From Galbula dea (Eukaryota > Chordata > Aves > Piciformes > Galbulidae): a DNA stretch of 64,000 nucleotides. Under the pieces are notes generated by a model. That model made no database searches, was not told the DNA's origin, and saw nothing but the letters and a program-made list of their open reading frames with translations. The DNA lies in contig VWZX01008168.1 in assembly GCA_013399015.1 (NCBI GenBank), forward strand, positions 352,696 through 416,695. Direction: 5' to 3'. The position numbers were made by a program, and so were the translations under genes. This document shows, in pieces, positions 10,985-22,177 of the stretch (positions are counted from its first letter, which is position 1; the number at the start of each line of letters is the position of its first letter).

Positions 10985-11300
10985 CTTCATAGAATGACAG
11001 AATCGTGGTAAGGGCTGGAAGGGACCTCTGGAGATCATCTTTCCCAACCCCAATGTCAGAGGAGGTTGCACAGGTTGACATCCAGGTGGGTTTGGAATGT
11101 CTCTCAGACTCCTCTCTGGGCAGCCTGGGCCAGGGCTCTACCACCCTCAAAGGAAAGAAGCTCCTCTTTCTGTTCAGATGGAACTGCCTCTGCTGCAGTC
11201 TGTGCCTGTTCCCTCTTGTCCTGTCCCTGGCCACCACTGACCAAAGCCTGGCCACAGCCTCCTGCCACCCACCCAGGAAGCATTGAGCAGCATTGAGATC
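10985..11300 (-). mobile_element. CR1 LINE 3' fragment, type-1 related, diverged
   Basis: Begins with a degraded tail (TTCATAGAATGACAGAATCG) and AAGGGCTGGAAGGGACCTCT, then GGAGATCATCTTTCCCAACC. It continues through CTCTGGGCAGCCTGGGCCAG to CCTGTCCCTGGCCACCACTG and ends near GCATTGAGCAGCATTGAGAT. Noticeably more diverged than the other type 1 copies. Confidence 0.85.
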
Positions 11301-13890
11301 TCTCCTCAGTCATGCCAGCAACATCTGGCTGTGGGACCTCTGCCCATCACCTCTGCTTCAGCCCTGCAGTCCTCTGTTCACCAAGAGAAGGGAGGAGGAA
11401 AAGGAGACCCTGTGAACTTCCACTTGGTCCTTCCTGTGGTTTGCAAGCAGATTCATCCCCCTAAGGCCAGCAGCTGCCTAATTACACCCCTTTTGGGTGC
11501 CTGTTGTTGCTGAGGTGGTCATGTCCTCCTCAGCCCCATGCTCAGATGATTAAATCCTCTACCTGGAGGAAGTCTTGAGAAGCTCTGATGCATAATGAAG
11601 GTACAACCACAAAGAGGTGAGCAATAACAGAGATTAGCATAACAGTGAGCCAGTCTCCAGGGGAAATGGCCTAGCCAGGTTGCCCAGGTGGATATCAAAG
11701 CCACTGCAGAAAAGGACAGTAACGATCTCTTTCACTCCTGTCCCCATCCCAAATCCAGTCCGGGAAGGTATTTCAGGGAAGCATCAATGCACATAGCTTG
11801 CATCTGCTGTTGGCTGCTCCTGGAGATGGGCAGAAGGAGACCTGGTTAGATGTTGCACTGGCAGGGCTGTATGCTAGATGTTCACCTTAGAGTGTTGAGC
11901 TTCCACCCTAAAAACTCTCCCCCTCTACAGGCTGACCCAGGGAAGGGAGAGTTAAGCTGAAGCCATGTCTTCACTTTGGTGATGGAGAGGTTTTAGACCA
12001 CCCAGAACTTTATGTGAGTCTCTTGGCTTTGTCTGGGGGCTCCTGGTGAAGACAGTCACACCTTGCCTGCATTGTACCATGGAGATGAAGTGACTTTTCC
12101 AGCTTCCCAACCAGATTTGAGTGCCAAACCCAATCTCCTGTAGCCCCAGTGTGGGACAAGCCTTTCTCCATTAGCAGGTCACCACCCACCAGCAATCAGG
12201 TTTAGGCAGAGAGCTTTGACCAAGAACAGCTTGTAAGTCACCCACATGAGGATGAGGATGGTCAGGGATGGAGACCATATGGAGAACACTACACACAGCC
12301 TCCAACACCCTCCCAAAGCAGAAGCAAACTCCTTGCAGCCATCAGTGGCATAATCCTCCCTCCCCTAGCACCCAAGGGTGTTCAAAATGAAGCCAGAGAA
12401 GGTTCAGCATGGAAGCCAGGAGGAGAACAATGCCTTCAAGAAAGAAAGAAATGCAATCTCCAGCCAGAAACCAAAGCAAGGAAATATTCTGGGTTCCTAA
12501 ACCAAATGAAAAGGAAAATGCAACCCATCCTCCTCCTCCCTTCTTATCTTTGTGAGGCTCTGGTTGGCTTTCAGGCTCTCTTTGACAATCCAGAAAGAAA
12601 TTAACACCAGGAGATGTAAACAATTATTGTCAGGGGCAATCAAAGCATTTCGAATCAAGGTGGGGTTGTTTGGGGTTTTTTTGTGTGTGTGTCAACAGAA
12701 AAGAAATGGGTTTGTGTTTGCCATGAAAATTCCACACCAAATATTGGCCTTTTTCTTGCCTTTTTTTCCCCCTGCAAAGCTAAGAATCTCATTTTTCTAT
12801 CAGCTCTGAAGATCCTTTTCATCTGTCATCATATCTCAGAATGAGAAGAATTACTCTCAGTAGGGAGTTGGTTCTTCCCTTCCCTTTCAGCTCCAAAATA
12901 GAGAGCACTCTTCTTTTTATTTTATATATATATATATTTTTTACTAATTTGAAATGAGCTTAATACCAAGCACTGAAAATCCCTCATCAGAACAGGAAGA
13001 TCAAATCTTTCCCACCACTCCTTGTCAAGCAGGGAGCTCTTCACCTGCTAACTGGTGGCCTCCCAGCTTCCAAACACATCTTCAATGTCATGAAATAATC
13101 ATAGTAACCCAGAAGATACAACACCAGGAATCATGGAGCAGTGCTTCAAACTCCGCCACCTCCACCTCAGATGGCTGCAAGCTGCTGGGATTGATTGATT
13201 GGATTAATTAGGGAGGTAGGTTTCTAACAACCTTCCACTGCATCTTCTAGAGGCTCCATCCAAAACCCACTTAAGCCAACCTAATAAAATCTTTTGCCTA
13301 CAAAAAGCCTTCAGATAAATCCATGGGCATCTGCCAAGGGTTAATTTCTACTTCAGCTCCTGCTGGGTTTGCTCCACCATGGTCCCTGGTGGTTTTCACT
13401 GGAGTCATTCCAGATGATCCAAATTGAAGGCTAACTGCAGCCAGCTCCTGGAACATGCACCTTGGCTGTGCAGAGGAGATGTTTGCAAAGACAACCTCCC
13501 TCAGACATCACCTCTTTCTTGGAGTTATCTCCTCTTGCTCCCCAGGAAAGCCTTGGAAATTTCTTTTGGGGGTAAATAAGAGGGAAGGGAGGTGAGCTCA
13601 AAGCAGCACAGGTCCCCTCAAAGATGCTGCAACTATTTGCATCAAACAGGAGCAGAGTGGTTGGGTTGGCACAAAGAATCATCTCCTCATCCTGGGTGGG
13701 CTGGCATCCCTCCAGAGCTGTGATCTCATTCCTCCCACCTTCCCAGAAGTGCCCTATCTGATGTCCCAAGTCAGGAGTGTTTGCTGCTTCCATCCCTTCC
13801 CCAGCCAGGTTCCATGAAGGCAAACATCTCTTTTGCCATCAGCCAAGGCTCTTCCCTGAAATTCAGAGCTTAAAGGGGTTGGTGGTTGCA
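11301..13890. other. Non-coding stretch without recognised repeats
   Basis: About 2.6 kb with no gene. It includes a short (TA)n run at 12924-12937 and the Forkhead-site island listed below. Near 13,170-13,215 there is ATTGATTGATTGGATTAATTA, a small cluster of homeodomain-like cores. Confidence 0.5.
12540..12660. promoter_or_regulatory. Candidate regulatory island with Forkhead-type site
   Basis: Contains TGTAAACAATTATTG at 12615-12629, combining a Forkhead core (TGTAAACA) with an ATTATTG homeodomain or SOX-like core. GGGGCAATCAAAGC nearby includes a TCAAAG TCF/LEF-like core. The compact clustering makes this one of the better enhancer candidates. Confidence 0.35.
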
Positions 13891-13896
13891 ACCAAA

Positions 13897-13995
13897 CCTC
13901 CTGCTCCAGTTGCAGATGTCCCTGCTGACTGCAGGGGGGTTAGACTGACCTCTGCAGGTCCCTCCCAACCCAACCCATCCTATGGTTCTGTGATA
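13897..13995 (+). mobile_element. CR1 LINE 3' end, type 4, short
   Basis: Short 3' fragment reading CCTGCTCCAGTTGCAGATGT, CCCTGCTGACTGCAGG, then CTGCAGGTCCCTCCCAACCC and CCTATGGTTCTGTGA. Strong 5' truncation leaves about 100 bp. Confidence 0.85.
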
Positions 13996-14020
13996 CTCAA
14001 GTGTAGTGAGCAGTGAGAGC

Positions 14021-14092
14021 ACCTGGCATGGATGGAGTTGGACTTGATGATCCTTGGAGCTCCTTTCCAACTCAGGACATGCTGTGACCTTA
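14021..14092 (+). mobile_element. CR1 LINE 3' end, type 5, short
   Basis: Terminal fragment reading GGAGTTGGACTTGATGATCC, TTGGAGCTCCTTTCCAACTC and AGGACATGCTGTGAC. It matches the 3' end of the copy at 49.6 kb rather than its immediate neighbour, so two different CR1 ends landed within 30 bp. Confidence 0.75.
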
Positions 14093-14170
14093 TGGTGTTG
14101 GTGTGGTATGTGTGAGGCATCTCCAGCTCATCCTCCAGCACCCTTCAACATCTCCAACCTTCCCAGGCAG

Positions 14171-14253
14171 CATGGAGGGACCAGGCCCAGCTGGAGAAAG
14201 AGGATGGGAGATGCTGGTCCCTTTTGGGGACACAGGTTCTTCAGGTCAGAGCA
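14171..14253 (+). repeat. Local direct repeat, copy 1
   Basis: About 83 bp starting GGAGGGACCAGGCCCAGCTG and ending ACAGGTTCTTCAGGTCAGAG CAGGTCC. It is repeated at 14399-14481 with about 20 percent difference. Not related to CR1. Confidence 0.75.
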
Positions 14254-14398
14254 GGTCCATCTTCAGGTGCTGCTGAGGATGGCCACTATGGCTGGAGCCA
14301 TGCAGATATCCACCCTTCCAAGCCAGCACACCATCATTTTAGATCTCCACTGGCAGCATGTGGTGATTTGGGAAGGAATTAGGGGCTCTTTATCTTAT

Positions 14399-14481
14399 GG
14401 AGGGACCACACATAGTTGCAGAAGGAGGATGGGGGATGCAGGCTGCTTTTGGACACAGGTTCTTCAGGTCAGGGCAGGTCC
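14399..14481 (+). repeat. Local direct repeat, copy 2
   Basis: Second copy, starting GGAGGGACCACACATAGTTG and ending GGTTCTTCAGGTCAGGGCAG. The 145 bp between copies is unrelated to either. Confidence 0.75.
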
Positions 14482-14589
14482 TGGGTTTGGGGAGGGAAAA
14501 GACAGTCTCTGTTTTGTGTTTATTTCTTGGCAGGGAATGAGGAGAAACCTCCTTAGTCCTATACAATGGGGACAGGAGCCACAGCTTGG

Positions 14590-14800
14590 GAAGCTAATTG
14601 CCTCCAATCCCTAAGAAACCTTTAATAGATCTCTCTGCCAACTTGGAGGCCTTGTCCAATCTTGACAAATTGTAGTGGAACAAATCCTGTTTGGGTGTAA
14701 TGCAGCGATTCCAGGGAAGATGAAGTCCAGGGAGGTGGCAGCAGCTGCTTAATGTGTTTTGGCTGGAGGTGCTCGGTGACAGCAACGGCAGAGATGAAGC
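14590..14800. promoter_or_regulatory. Weak candidate regulatory island
   Basis: Repeat-free stretch containing CCTTTAATAGATCTC, TTGACAAATTGTAG and GCTGCTTAATGTGTTTTGGC, with scattered CpG. Chosen on composition only. Confidence 0.2.
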
Positions 14801-15839
14801 ACAGTGCTGGAGAAATGTCCCCCCTTGTGTGGGGAGGGACAGGTGAGGACCCCAGCCTGGATGCTGGCAGGATGGAAGGAGATTCCTTGGGGCCGTTCCT
14901 CCCCACCAGCTGGTGCATGCAGGGAACATTGGCTTCATTCCCAAGGAGATGGGAGGTCTCCTCCTCTCACCAGGGGGGAACGTGCTGGTGGACATTCCTT
15001 CTTTGACACGTCTCTTAAGGACTTCATACCACCCTCCCTCCACCCTGGGCCATCCCAGGATCTATTTTTAAACCAAACCATCCCAAGGAGACACTCCAGG
15101 GTGGGGAGAGGCATTGCCATCAGCTGTTGATCATCTGTTTGTCCAAGGAGCCAAAAAAGCATCCATCAGATGGCAAAGTTGACCTCTCCAAGTGGACCAA
15201 GGCCCTTGGTGGCAGGACCTAGTCCTACCAGAACTGAAGGACATCAGAAATCTCCTGCTAAGTTCAGTCTTCTTTCCAAAAGGCATGGGTATAGAGGGGA
15301 GAGGAAAGAAATTTGGCATTACCATAGGTACAAGAATTGCCTCTAAAGCTGGAAATGGACTTATTCTGACAATTAAAAGAGAAGATAAGATGGCAGAGAA
15401 GTGAAGATTTTAGTTTGAAGGCAGCCACAAAATTACCTTCTGCAGCCAGGTATAACCTATTTGTCAGGAGATAAATGTGAGTTCCTCATCTCAGAGCACA
15501 GAAAAGAAAATCCCAAAATATACCACATCAGGAAATTGGGGAGGAATAAGCTGGTTTACTAAATCTAGGGCTGCAAATATATCAGCTGAGTGATAGTGCT
15601 GCTGTTAGGCTGGGCCACAGCTTCAAACATCCCAGCCTGCTGCAGCCTCAAATCAAGATCTCGGCTTAGGTATGGGTAGAAAAGATGTGCCTAGGGAGAG
15701 AGAGATGTGTGGAGAGGTGTGGGGCTGTGTGGGCACTGAAGAGAATAGATTGTTCTAGAAATGAGATTCAATATCAATCAGAAATCATTTCTTGTAAGTA
15801 CAATGATTCTCAGATAAATGGTGTCAATTAGCTATCATA
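14801..15839. other. Non-coding stretch without recognised features
   Basis: About 1 kb of unique sequence, increasingly AT-rich toward the minisatellite that follows. ATCAGCTGTTGATCATCTG near 15,120 holds an E-box and a GATCATC motif. No gene or repeat family seen. Confidence 0.5.
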
Positions 15840-16650
15840 TATTAGAATATATATATTAGATATCATAAGATAGAATAGAGATAAATATAGATATAAATAG
15901 ATATAAATAGATAAATATAAATTAGAACCAATTTATTATAAGTGCAATAATTATAATGTAAAGAATGTAAATGATCTATAAAATATTACAACATATAATA
16001 TTTTCATTTACATCTTCACACAGAATATGTATTCTCCTGTATGATATATATTCCTATACATGATATATCCATATATATTTATATATATTCGAGATATATT
16101 CACATATATCATATGTATGCACATATATCTCATAGATATTTATATATATGAGATATATATTCATATATATGTTCATAGATGAGATATATGCACATATAGA
16201 ATATATATTCACACACATAGAATATATATTCATATGTATACTCATAATATATATTCACACATATAGAATATATATTCTTATGTATACTCATATATGAGAT
16301 ATTTTCACATATATCTCATATATATTCATATGCATATTCATATATATGATATATTCCCATATATCTAATGTATATTCATATAAATTCATATATATGAGAT
16401 ATATTCACATACATAATATATAGCCACACATATAGAATATATATTGCTATGTATACTCACGTATGAGATGTATTCACCTATATCTTGTATATATTCATAG
16501 ATATATTCATATATATGAGCTATATTCACAGATATTTCATGTATATTCATTTGTATGTTCATGTCTATGAGATATATTCACATATATTTCCTATGTATTC
16601 AGATGTATCTTCATATGTATGAGATATATTCACATATATATATAGATTTT
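15840..16650. repeat. AT-rich minisatellite with a 52-bp higher-order unit
   Basis: About 800 bp of TA, ATATTCA and TATATGAGATA units. In the last part a regular period appears. GAG-starting units begin at 16465, 16517, 16569 and 16621, exactly 52 bases apart, each built from four related 13-base segments ending ...TTCATATGTAT. Upstream units are less regular (about 50 and 69 bases). The start (15840-15960) is a simpler ATAAATAGATA repeat. Frames crossing it read as repetitive Ile/Tyr peptides and are not genes. Confidence 0.92.
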
Positions 16651-16879
16651 AATGCCAAGAACACTCCTAAGACTATTTCTGAAGCCATCCAGGCTTGGAT
16701 TCTTTTCTGCCCATTGAAACCTCCTGGAAATGATGAAAAGCAAACTGAATTTTTCTGCCTTGCCTGGAATTGTGCCACCATTGCATGCAAATACCAGGAT
16801 GGAAATCAATACATTTGGGGTTTCTTCTTCCCCCCAATTGCTGTTGAATTGGCTTTTCCCAACTGGAATCTCCCATCCA

Positions 16880-16940
16880 GAATCATCAAGTGTTTTGGCT
16901 TGGAAGGGACCTTTAAAGGTCTGAAGATGTTCAACAAAAG
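16880..16940 (-). mobile_element. CR1 LINE 3' end, type 4, very short
   Basis: Tail AGAATCATCAAGTGTTTTGG followed by CTTGGAAGGGACCTTTAAAG and GTCTGAAGATG. Only about 60 bp of the 3' end remain. Confidence 0.75.
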
Positions 16941-17259
16941 CCTCATGAAGATGATAACAAAAATCAATATTTCTTCAGGTGTTTAATCCTGGGGTTTTGG
17001 TTGTTTTTCACAAGGGGAAACAAGAAGAGGAACAGGGCAAGTGCAGAGTGATTTGTCTCTGGTGAAATCATCTCAGCTGCCTTCAGTGTGTGGGCTACAG
17101 ATCATCAAAGCTGTAGATTGCTCTGATCTCACAGGTTTTAGGGACACCAAGGCAAGTTTCTGCTGAGAAGTCAGAGTTTTGACTATTACGAATGCAATGA
17201 CTTTTTTTCAAGGAATATTCTGCCTAGAGCTAAAATTTCTACCAATTCTGAACACTTTT

Positions 17260-17590
17260 AGAATCTCAGAACTCTCAGGGTTCGAAGGGAGCTTCAGGAT
17301 CATCCAGTCCCAACCCCCTGCCTGCCAGGGACACCTCCCACCAGAGCAGGTTGCCCACAGCCCCAGCCAGCCTGGCCTTCACAGCCTCTCTGGGCAACCT
17401 GTGCCAGTGTCTCCCCACCCTCACAGGGAAGAACTTCCTCCTCACATCCAATCTAAATCTCCCCTCCTCTAGTTTGCATCCATTCCCTCTAATCCTATCC
17501 CTACCTGACCTCCTGAACAGTTCCTCCCCAGCTTTCCTGTATCCCCTTCAGATCCTGGAAGGTCTCCTGGGAGCCTTCTCTTCTCCAGCC
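17260..17590 (-). mobile_element. CR1 LINE 3' fragment, type 2
   Basis: Starts AGAATCTCAGAACTCTCAGG, then GAAGGGAGCTTCAGGATCAT and CCCCCTGCCTGCCAGGGACA. It runs through GCAGGTTGCCCACAGCCCCA and GGGAAGAACTTCCTCCTCAC to TTCTCTTCTCCAGCC. It is one of the longer type 2 copies and gives the family consensus needed to recognise the short nested copies at 25.0 and 61.2 kb. Confidence 0.92.
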
Positions 17591-17608
17591 TTATTTATGG
17601 ATAATATA

Positions 17609-17680
17609 TGGAGCTAGATGATCTTGAAGGTCCCTTCCAACCCAAACCATTCTATGATTCTATGATTCCATGATCATGAG
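17609..17680 (+). mobile_element. CR1 LINE 3' end, type 4, short
   Basis: Reads GAGCTAGATGATCTTGAAGG, TCCCTTCCAACCCAAACCAT and a repeated TCTATGATTCTATGATTCCA tail. It lies about 20 bp from the 5' end of the opposite-strand type 2 copy. Confidence 0.85.
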
Positions 17681-18004
17681 TCCCTACTGGCAGACCTGGA
17701 GGGAAATATGGCAGTCCTGCTGTCCCTCTTCTGAGCAGGCAGCACCAGATCAAGACTGAGGAGACAGCTGACTTAGTGTGCAGTGATGGACCTGCAAAAG
17801 CTAAGAAACCTTCACCACACTGCAAAGAAGCCCAGAAGCCCAGCATGACCTGGTCCATCTCCATCTCTGGGTGTTGCTCCAAGTCCATAAATCTCCTCTT
17901 CTCCATGGATTTGTCTAGCAGTCAGGGCAGAGGGATTAGGGAGATGGACTTTTTTTCCAAGCCCTAGCTCTTTCTGATGAGCTGCAGTATTGCCCTTCAT
18001 ACTC

Positions 18005-18250
18005 CTCCAGTCTCAATAAACCTGGCTAATTAGCATCCTGACCACTCAATTAATTAGGCAGCACGCTTAATTATGACAAACTACATTATCCGCTGATAGC
18101 CCCAGAGTCCAATGGACATTAGCGTCAGGTTATGTTCAGTAACAATTTGATTTGAGAGGGAGTTTATTGACCAGAAAAGACATATGATGAGATTAAAATC
18201 AGCACTAGAACTAGCTCAGTGCTGTTGGGCTTCTCAGAGCTAGGGCCTTG
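18005..18250. promoter_or_regulatory. Candidate conserved non-coding element, homeodomain-site cluster
   Basis: Contains TAATTA at 18028-18033 and 18051-18056 (the latter within AATTAATTAGG) and TTAATTA at 18067-18073. Further on it has CTACATTATCCGC, AACAATTTGATTTG and GAGATTAAAATCAG. Three TAATTA cores within 45 bp are well above expectation for this window's composition. No repeat similarity. Confidence 0.45.
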
Positions 18251-18504
18251 GATTGTGAAGGCATCCAGGATGTGGCCAAATTAGTCTCTTCGTTCTCATT
18301 AAGGAGCCACCGCTTCGAGGGGAAGCTATTGGCAGAGTGAGAGGGGAGAGGCAGCCAAGTTGCAAGAGGCTCTCAAAAGAAGATACAGGACAGTGGGTTT
18401 GCTTTGGTTTCTTCTTTCTCTTGGTCATGACCCTGCTCAGATAAAGGAGAAACCTCCCCAAGTGCAGTGCAATAAGGCTTGGCCATATGGAAATGGACTC
18501 CTCA

Positions 18505-18807
18505 CTCCAAGAAGGACATTGGGGTGTTGGAGCATGTCCAAAGAAGGGGATAACGGAGCTGGGGAAGGGTCTAGAGCACAAGGGTTGTGAGGAGCAGCTG
18601 AGGGAAGTGGGGTTGGTTAGCCTGGAGAAGAGGAGGCTCAGGGGAGACCTTCTCACTCCCTGTAACTACCTGAAGGGAGGTTGGAACCAGGTAGGGGTTG
18701 GTTTCTTCTCCCAAGTATCAAGCCATAGGATAAGAGGAAATGGAGGGGAGGTTTAGGTTGAACATTAGGAACAATTGCTTCACCAAAAGGGTTGTCAGGC
18801 CCTGGAG
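18505..18807 (+). mobile_element. CR1 LINE fragment, type 3, lacking its 3' end
   Basis: Reads GGACATTGGGGTGTTGGAGC, then GAGCAGCTGAGGGAAGTGGG, CCTGGAGAAGAGGAGGCTCA, TGTAACTACCTGAAGGGAGG and TTGGTTTCTTCTCCCAAG, and stops at GTCAGGCCCTGGAGC. The last 250 bases expected of the element are missing. It abuts an oppositely oriented CR1 directly. Confidence 0.9.
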
Positions 18808-18965
18808 CCCAACCATTAACTCAACACTGCCAGGTCACCACTAAACCACGTCCCTCAGCACCACATCTCCATGACTTTTCAATCCCTCCAGGGATGGTGA
18901 CTCCACCACTGTCCCTGGGGCAGCCTGTGCCAGGGTTTGACAACCCATTTGAGGAGCAAAGGCTC
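18808..18965 (-). mobile_element. CR1 LINE fragment, type 3, lacking its 3' tail
   Basis: Reverse-complement CR1 starting at CCAACCATTAACTCAACACT, then CACTAAACCACGTCCCTCAG, CCCTCCAGGGATGGTGACTC and GGGGCAGCCTGTGCCAGGG. The terminal 50-60 bases are missing at the junction with the forward copy. Confidence 0.88.
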
Positions 18966-19659
18966 TTTGGATGCTGGGAAACTCTATCCTTTAAGATACT
19001 GAATTTCTTTGGTGTTGAACAATAACTCTGCATGTCTAGGTTTGGCTCCAGGATAATTCTAACACCTCTGTAATTTATTTTTGCCATCATGACTCATCTG
19101 CTCTGTCAACCTGAACTGTGTTTTAGGACTGCTGCCACAGTCCTGTGAGAGAAGGTGGTGGTGATCCCTGGGGCTGGGAATGGGCTTGGTCCCATTGAGG
19201 AAAATAAAGGGCACCCATAATTGTCTCCAAACTAAGGGCAAGGCTGGCTTCAGTCCTACCAGGATCAACAAAGAGACCAACACTTTAGAGAGAGGGAGAT
19301 CTTCTTCTTCATAAAGGACTGTATCCTTCAGCCTTCACTGAAGGAGAATCTTTCAGTTATAAAGAGTAATGGAGAAGAGGAGAAATAATCATTAATCCTA
19401 AAAAAAAGCCTCTTCAAATACAGCACATGCCCAGCTCTGAAGGGAGCTTCAGCAGTCCACAGGGTCCAGACCTACCTTCTTCTATCAAGATCAATGAGGG
19501 CAAAGCAGAAAATAATTAAGACTCAACACTGTTCTAAATGATTATCCCATTTTGGGCTAATGAACAGGTTTGCTGTTAAGTCCTGTAGAACACCACTGGC
19601 TCCCACAGGACAAGGGCTGTGATTTGTGTCTGGCCATATTCTGCACATGGGGTGGGGTA

Positions 19660-19746
19660 CTTAGGGACATGATAGGTGATAAGTGGACAGGTGGGCTTGG
19701 AGATCTTGGAGATCTCTTCCAAGCTTCATAATTCTGTGATTCTCTG
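19660..19746 (+). mobile_element. CR1 LINE 3' end, type 3
   Basis: Reads TTAGGGACATGATAGGTGAT, then GGTGGGCTTGGAGATCTTGG, AGATCTCTTCCAAGCTTCAT and AATTCTGTGATTCT. About 85 bp, diverged. Confidence 0.82.
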
Positions 19747-20113
19747 AAGGCACATCTCTGTTTCTAAAGCAGACCTCAGCTGCTGCCTCTCCTACCAGGT
19801 GTGTATCTGTATGTTCTTCATGCAAGGTCTGCACTACCTTTACTTTCATCTGGCTCATGGTCTTCAACCTCTGCTGACCCCCTAGGGCTTAGCACAGCCT
19901 GACCCCAGGTCTGGCACCTCACAGCCCTGGAGTATGCCTCAGCACAACAGCATCCCACACAGGCAGGGATTCAGCACAGCATCCAGGTGGGACTGCAGCC
20001 AGAGGTAGATCCACACCCTGGTGTAACATCACATCCTGAGGACTTGGCCTGTGCTCTACCAAAGAGATACTCCATGCCCTTGCTTAGGTGTGGCCTTCCT
20101 AAGCTGCTCTCTA

Positions 20114-20508
20114 ACTCTCCTGTGAGGACAGGCTGAGAGAGCTGGGGTTGTTCAGCCTGGAGAAGGCTGTAAGGAGCCTTCCAGTACTTAAAGAGAACCT
20201 ACAAGAAAGCTGGAGAGGGACTTTTTACAAGGCCATGTAATGACAGGACAAGAGGTGATGGCTTTAAACTAAAAAGAGGAGATTTAGATTAGATGGAAGG
20301 AAGAAGTTCTTCACTGTGAGGGTGCTGAGACACTGGAACAGGCTGCCATGAGAAGTTATGGATGCTCCATGCCTGGAAGAGTTCAAGGTTAGGTTGGATG
20401 GGGTTTGGAGCAACTTGATCTGGTGGAAGGTGTCCCTGCTCATGGCAGGGAGGTTGGAACTGGATGATCTTTAGGGTTCCTTCCATCCCAAACCATTCTA
20501 TGATTCTG
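20114..20508 (+). mobile_element. CR1 LINE 3' fragment, type 4
   Basis: Long 3' fragment: GGCTGAGAGAGCTGGGGTTG, TTCAGCCTGGAGAAGGCTGT, GGACAAGAGGTGATGGCTTT, AGATTTAGATTAGATGGAAG, GGTTGGATGGGGTTTGGAGC, and an end of CCATCCCAAACCATTCTATG. A complete 3' terminus and 5' truncation fit target-primed reverse transcription. Confidence 0.93.
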
Positions 20509-22177
20509 ATTCCATCCCACATCACATGACTTGCATGGTCTCAGGCATGAGAAAACCAGGCCCTTCAGATGGTAGTGCAGCCCTCACCTGGGCTACTAGA
20601 TCAGTCAAGTGTTTGACACATGCAGCCTTCATGGTTCCAGTGTGGCTTCCAAGTAGTGTCCCAACCAGAATTCCCATGGTGGCTCTGCTCATCACAGCTC
20701 ACCATGAAGAGCTGACCCTGGCCACCTCAAGCCATCCAGGCTTGGCAGAAACAACATTGCAAATGTTTACCTTGGATAGAGAGGACATTTGATCTGTGCC
20801 CAGTACTTTCAGGAGCTGTCAGAACCATGGAGACCACACAACAAGTCCCAGAACCTCTTATTCCCAGGAAACAGAGGCAGAACTCAACCACATGGACCCA
20901 GGAGCATCACATTTCATTTGCCCACAAGATCCAGCAAGTAAGGAAAGCTGGACCAAACAGAGAAGGGCTTCAGCTCCATGAAATAGAAGGAGATGGATGC
21001 ACAGAGCTATGCACATGAGAAAATCCAAGACCTTCCTTTCTCTCAACAGCTAATTAGCAGAAATGAAGCCCAGGAGAAAATAATCAACTCAGGGGCAATC
21101 CCTCAGTGAGGAGGAGACACAAATCAGGGGAGAGGACAAGGAAAAGTTGCTCTTCTCACCAGGAAGACATGAGTTGGTCTACACATAGCTATGGATTTTG
21201 TCACTCACCAGTGTCCCAGACAGCAGAGTCTGGGGAGAAGTTTTCTCCTGAAAAACCTCTTATAGCCAAAAAAATGATGGACTTTTAATGATACTGAAGC
21301 ATTTCTCAGATCCATTTCAGTTCCATTGAATTTTTGGTGCTGAAGTTCCCATCCTCATGCCAAGAAATTCAAAAGAGAATGAAATGCATGAGGAGAGACA
21401 TTGTCATCTTGCAGCTGGGAACAGCTATCCAAATCCCTCTTGAAAGGAAGGCAGAACTTGCAGCCAACTTGGAGCACTCCTAATTGCAACAAAATATTGC
21501 ATCTTCCTCACAACCAAACATCTCCACTGGCCAAAGCCAGTTTGGTTCCCCCACCCCCACCCCCCAGTAGTCATTCTGCTTAAGTACATCAGGAAATATT
21601 CATTTCCATTCCAATCCAATTGCAAAGATACTGATGAACCTGATGGGTTTATATCTGCCTTGCTTGAAGAACACACCCAAATTCTCTGCCTGTCCCCAAA
21701 GCCTAGCAGACCCAGGTACAAGCCAGCACCCTAGAACAACCTCTTGGCTCCCAAGCTGCAGTTCCAGGTAAGGTTGAGCAGCCAAAGCAAGGAGATCAAC
21801 ACCAGAAAGTCCTGCCAGGAGCTTGAGCCCTCAGGGGTTTCATGGCTTTTGGAGCTCCAAGGGTCCCCATGCCACCACTATGTGCCTCCTGCCACCTTGC
21901 CAGCAGGAGCTCCTGCTGCTTGAGGCTCAGTCCTGCCCTCTCCTGTGTTCTGTTCACCCCTTGGAGCTGGCAGAGAGGCTTTCACCCTAGGGAAGGGGAG
22001 TTTGCACCCTCAGCACCAGCCACTTTGCACCCATGGCTGTGGGGGAGAGGAGGTTTGGTCTCTTTGGTGTTGCCTGGGATGAGCTTGGCTGTCCTGCAGG
22101 TCATAGATTGTCTCCTCTGCAAGGACCAGTGCTGGTCCTTAGAGCATCAGTGTGAAACCCTGAAGAGCAACTATCTG
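20509..22177. other. Non-coding stretch without recognised features
   Basis: About 1.7 kb with stops in all frames beyond about 120 codons. A GGTTCCCCCACCCCCACCCC run lies near 21,545. No recognisable gene, RNA or transposon. Confidence 0.5.

Noticed and set aside
16030..16640. CRISPR-like array from regular spacing
   Set aside because: The 52-bp units have no constant repeat with variable spacers. It is a eukaryotic AT minisatellite, and the window is avian.
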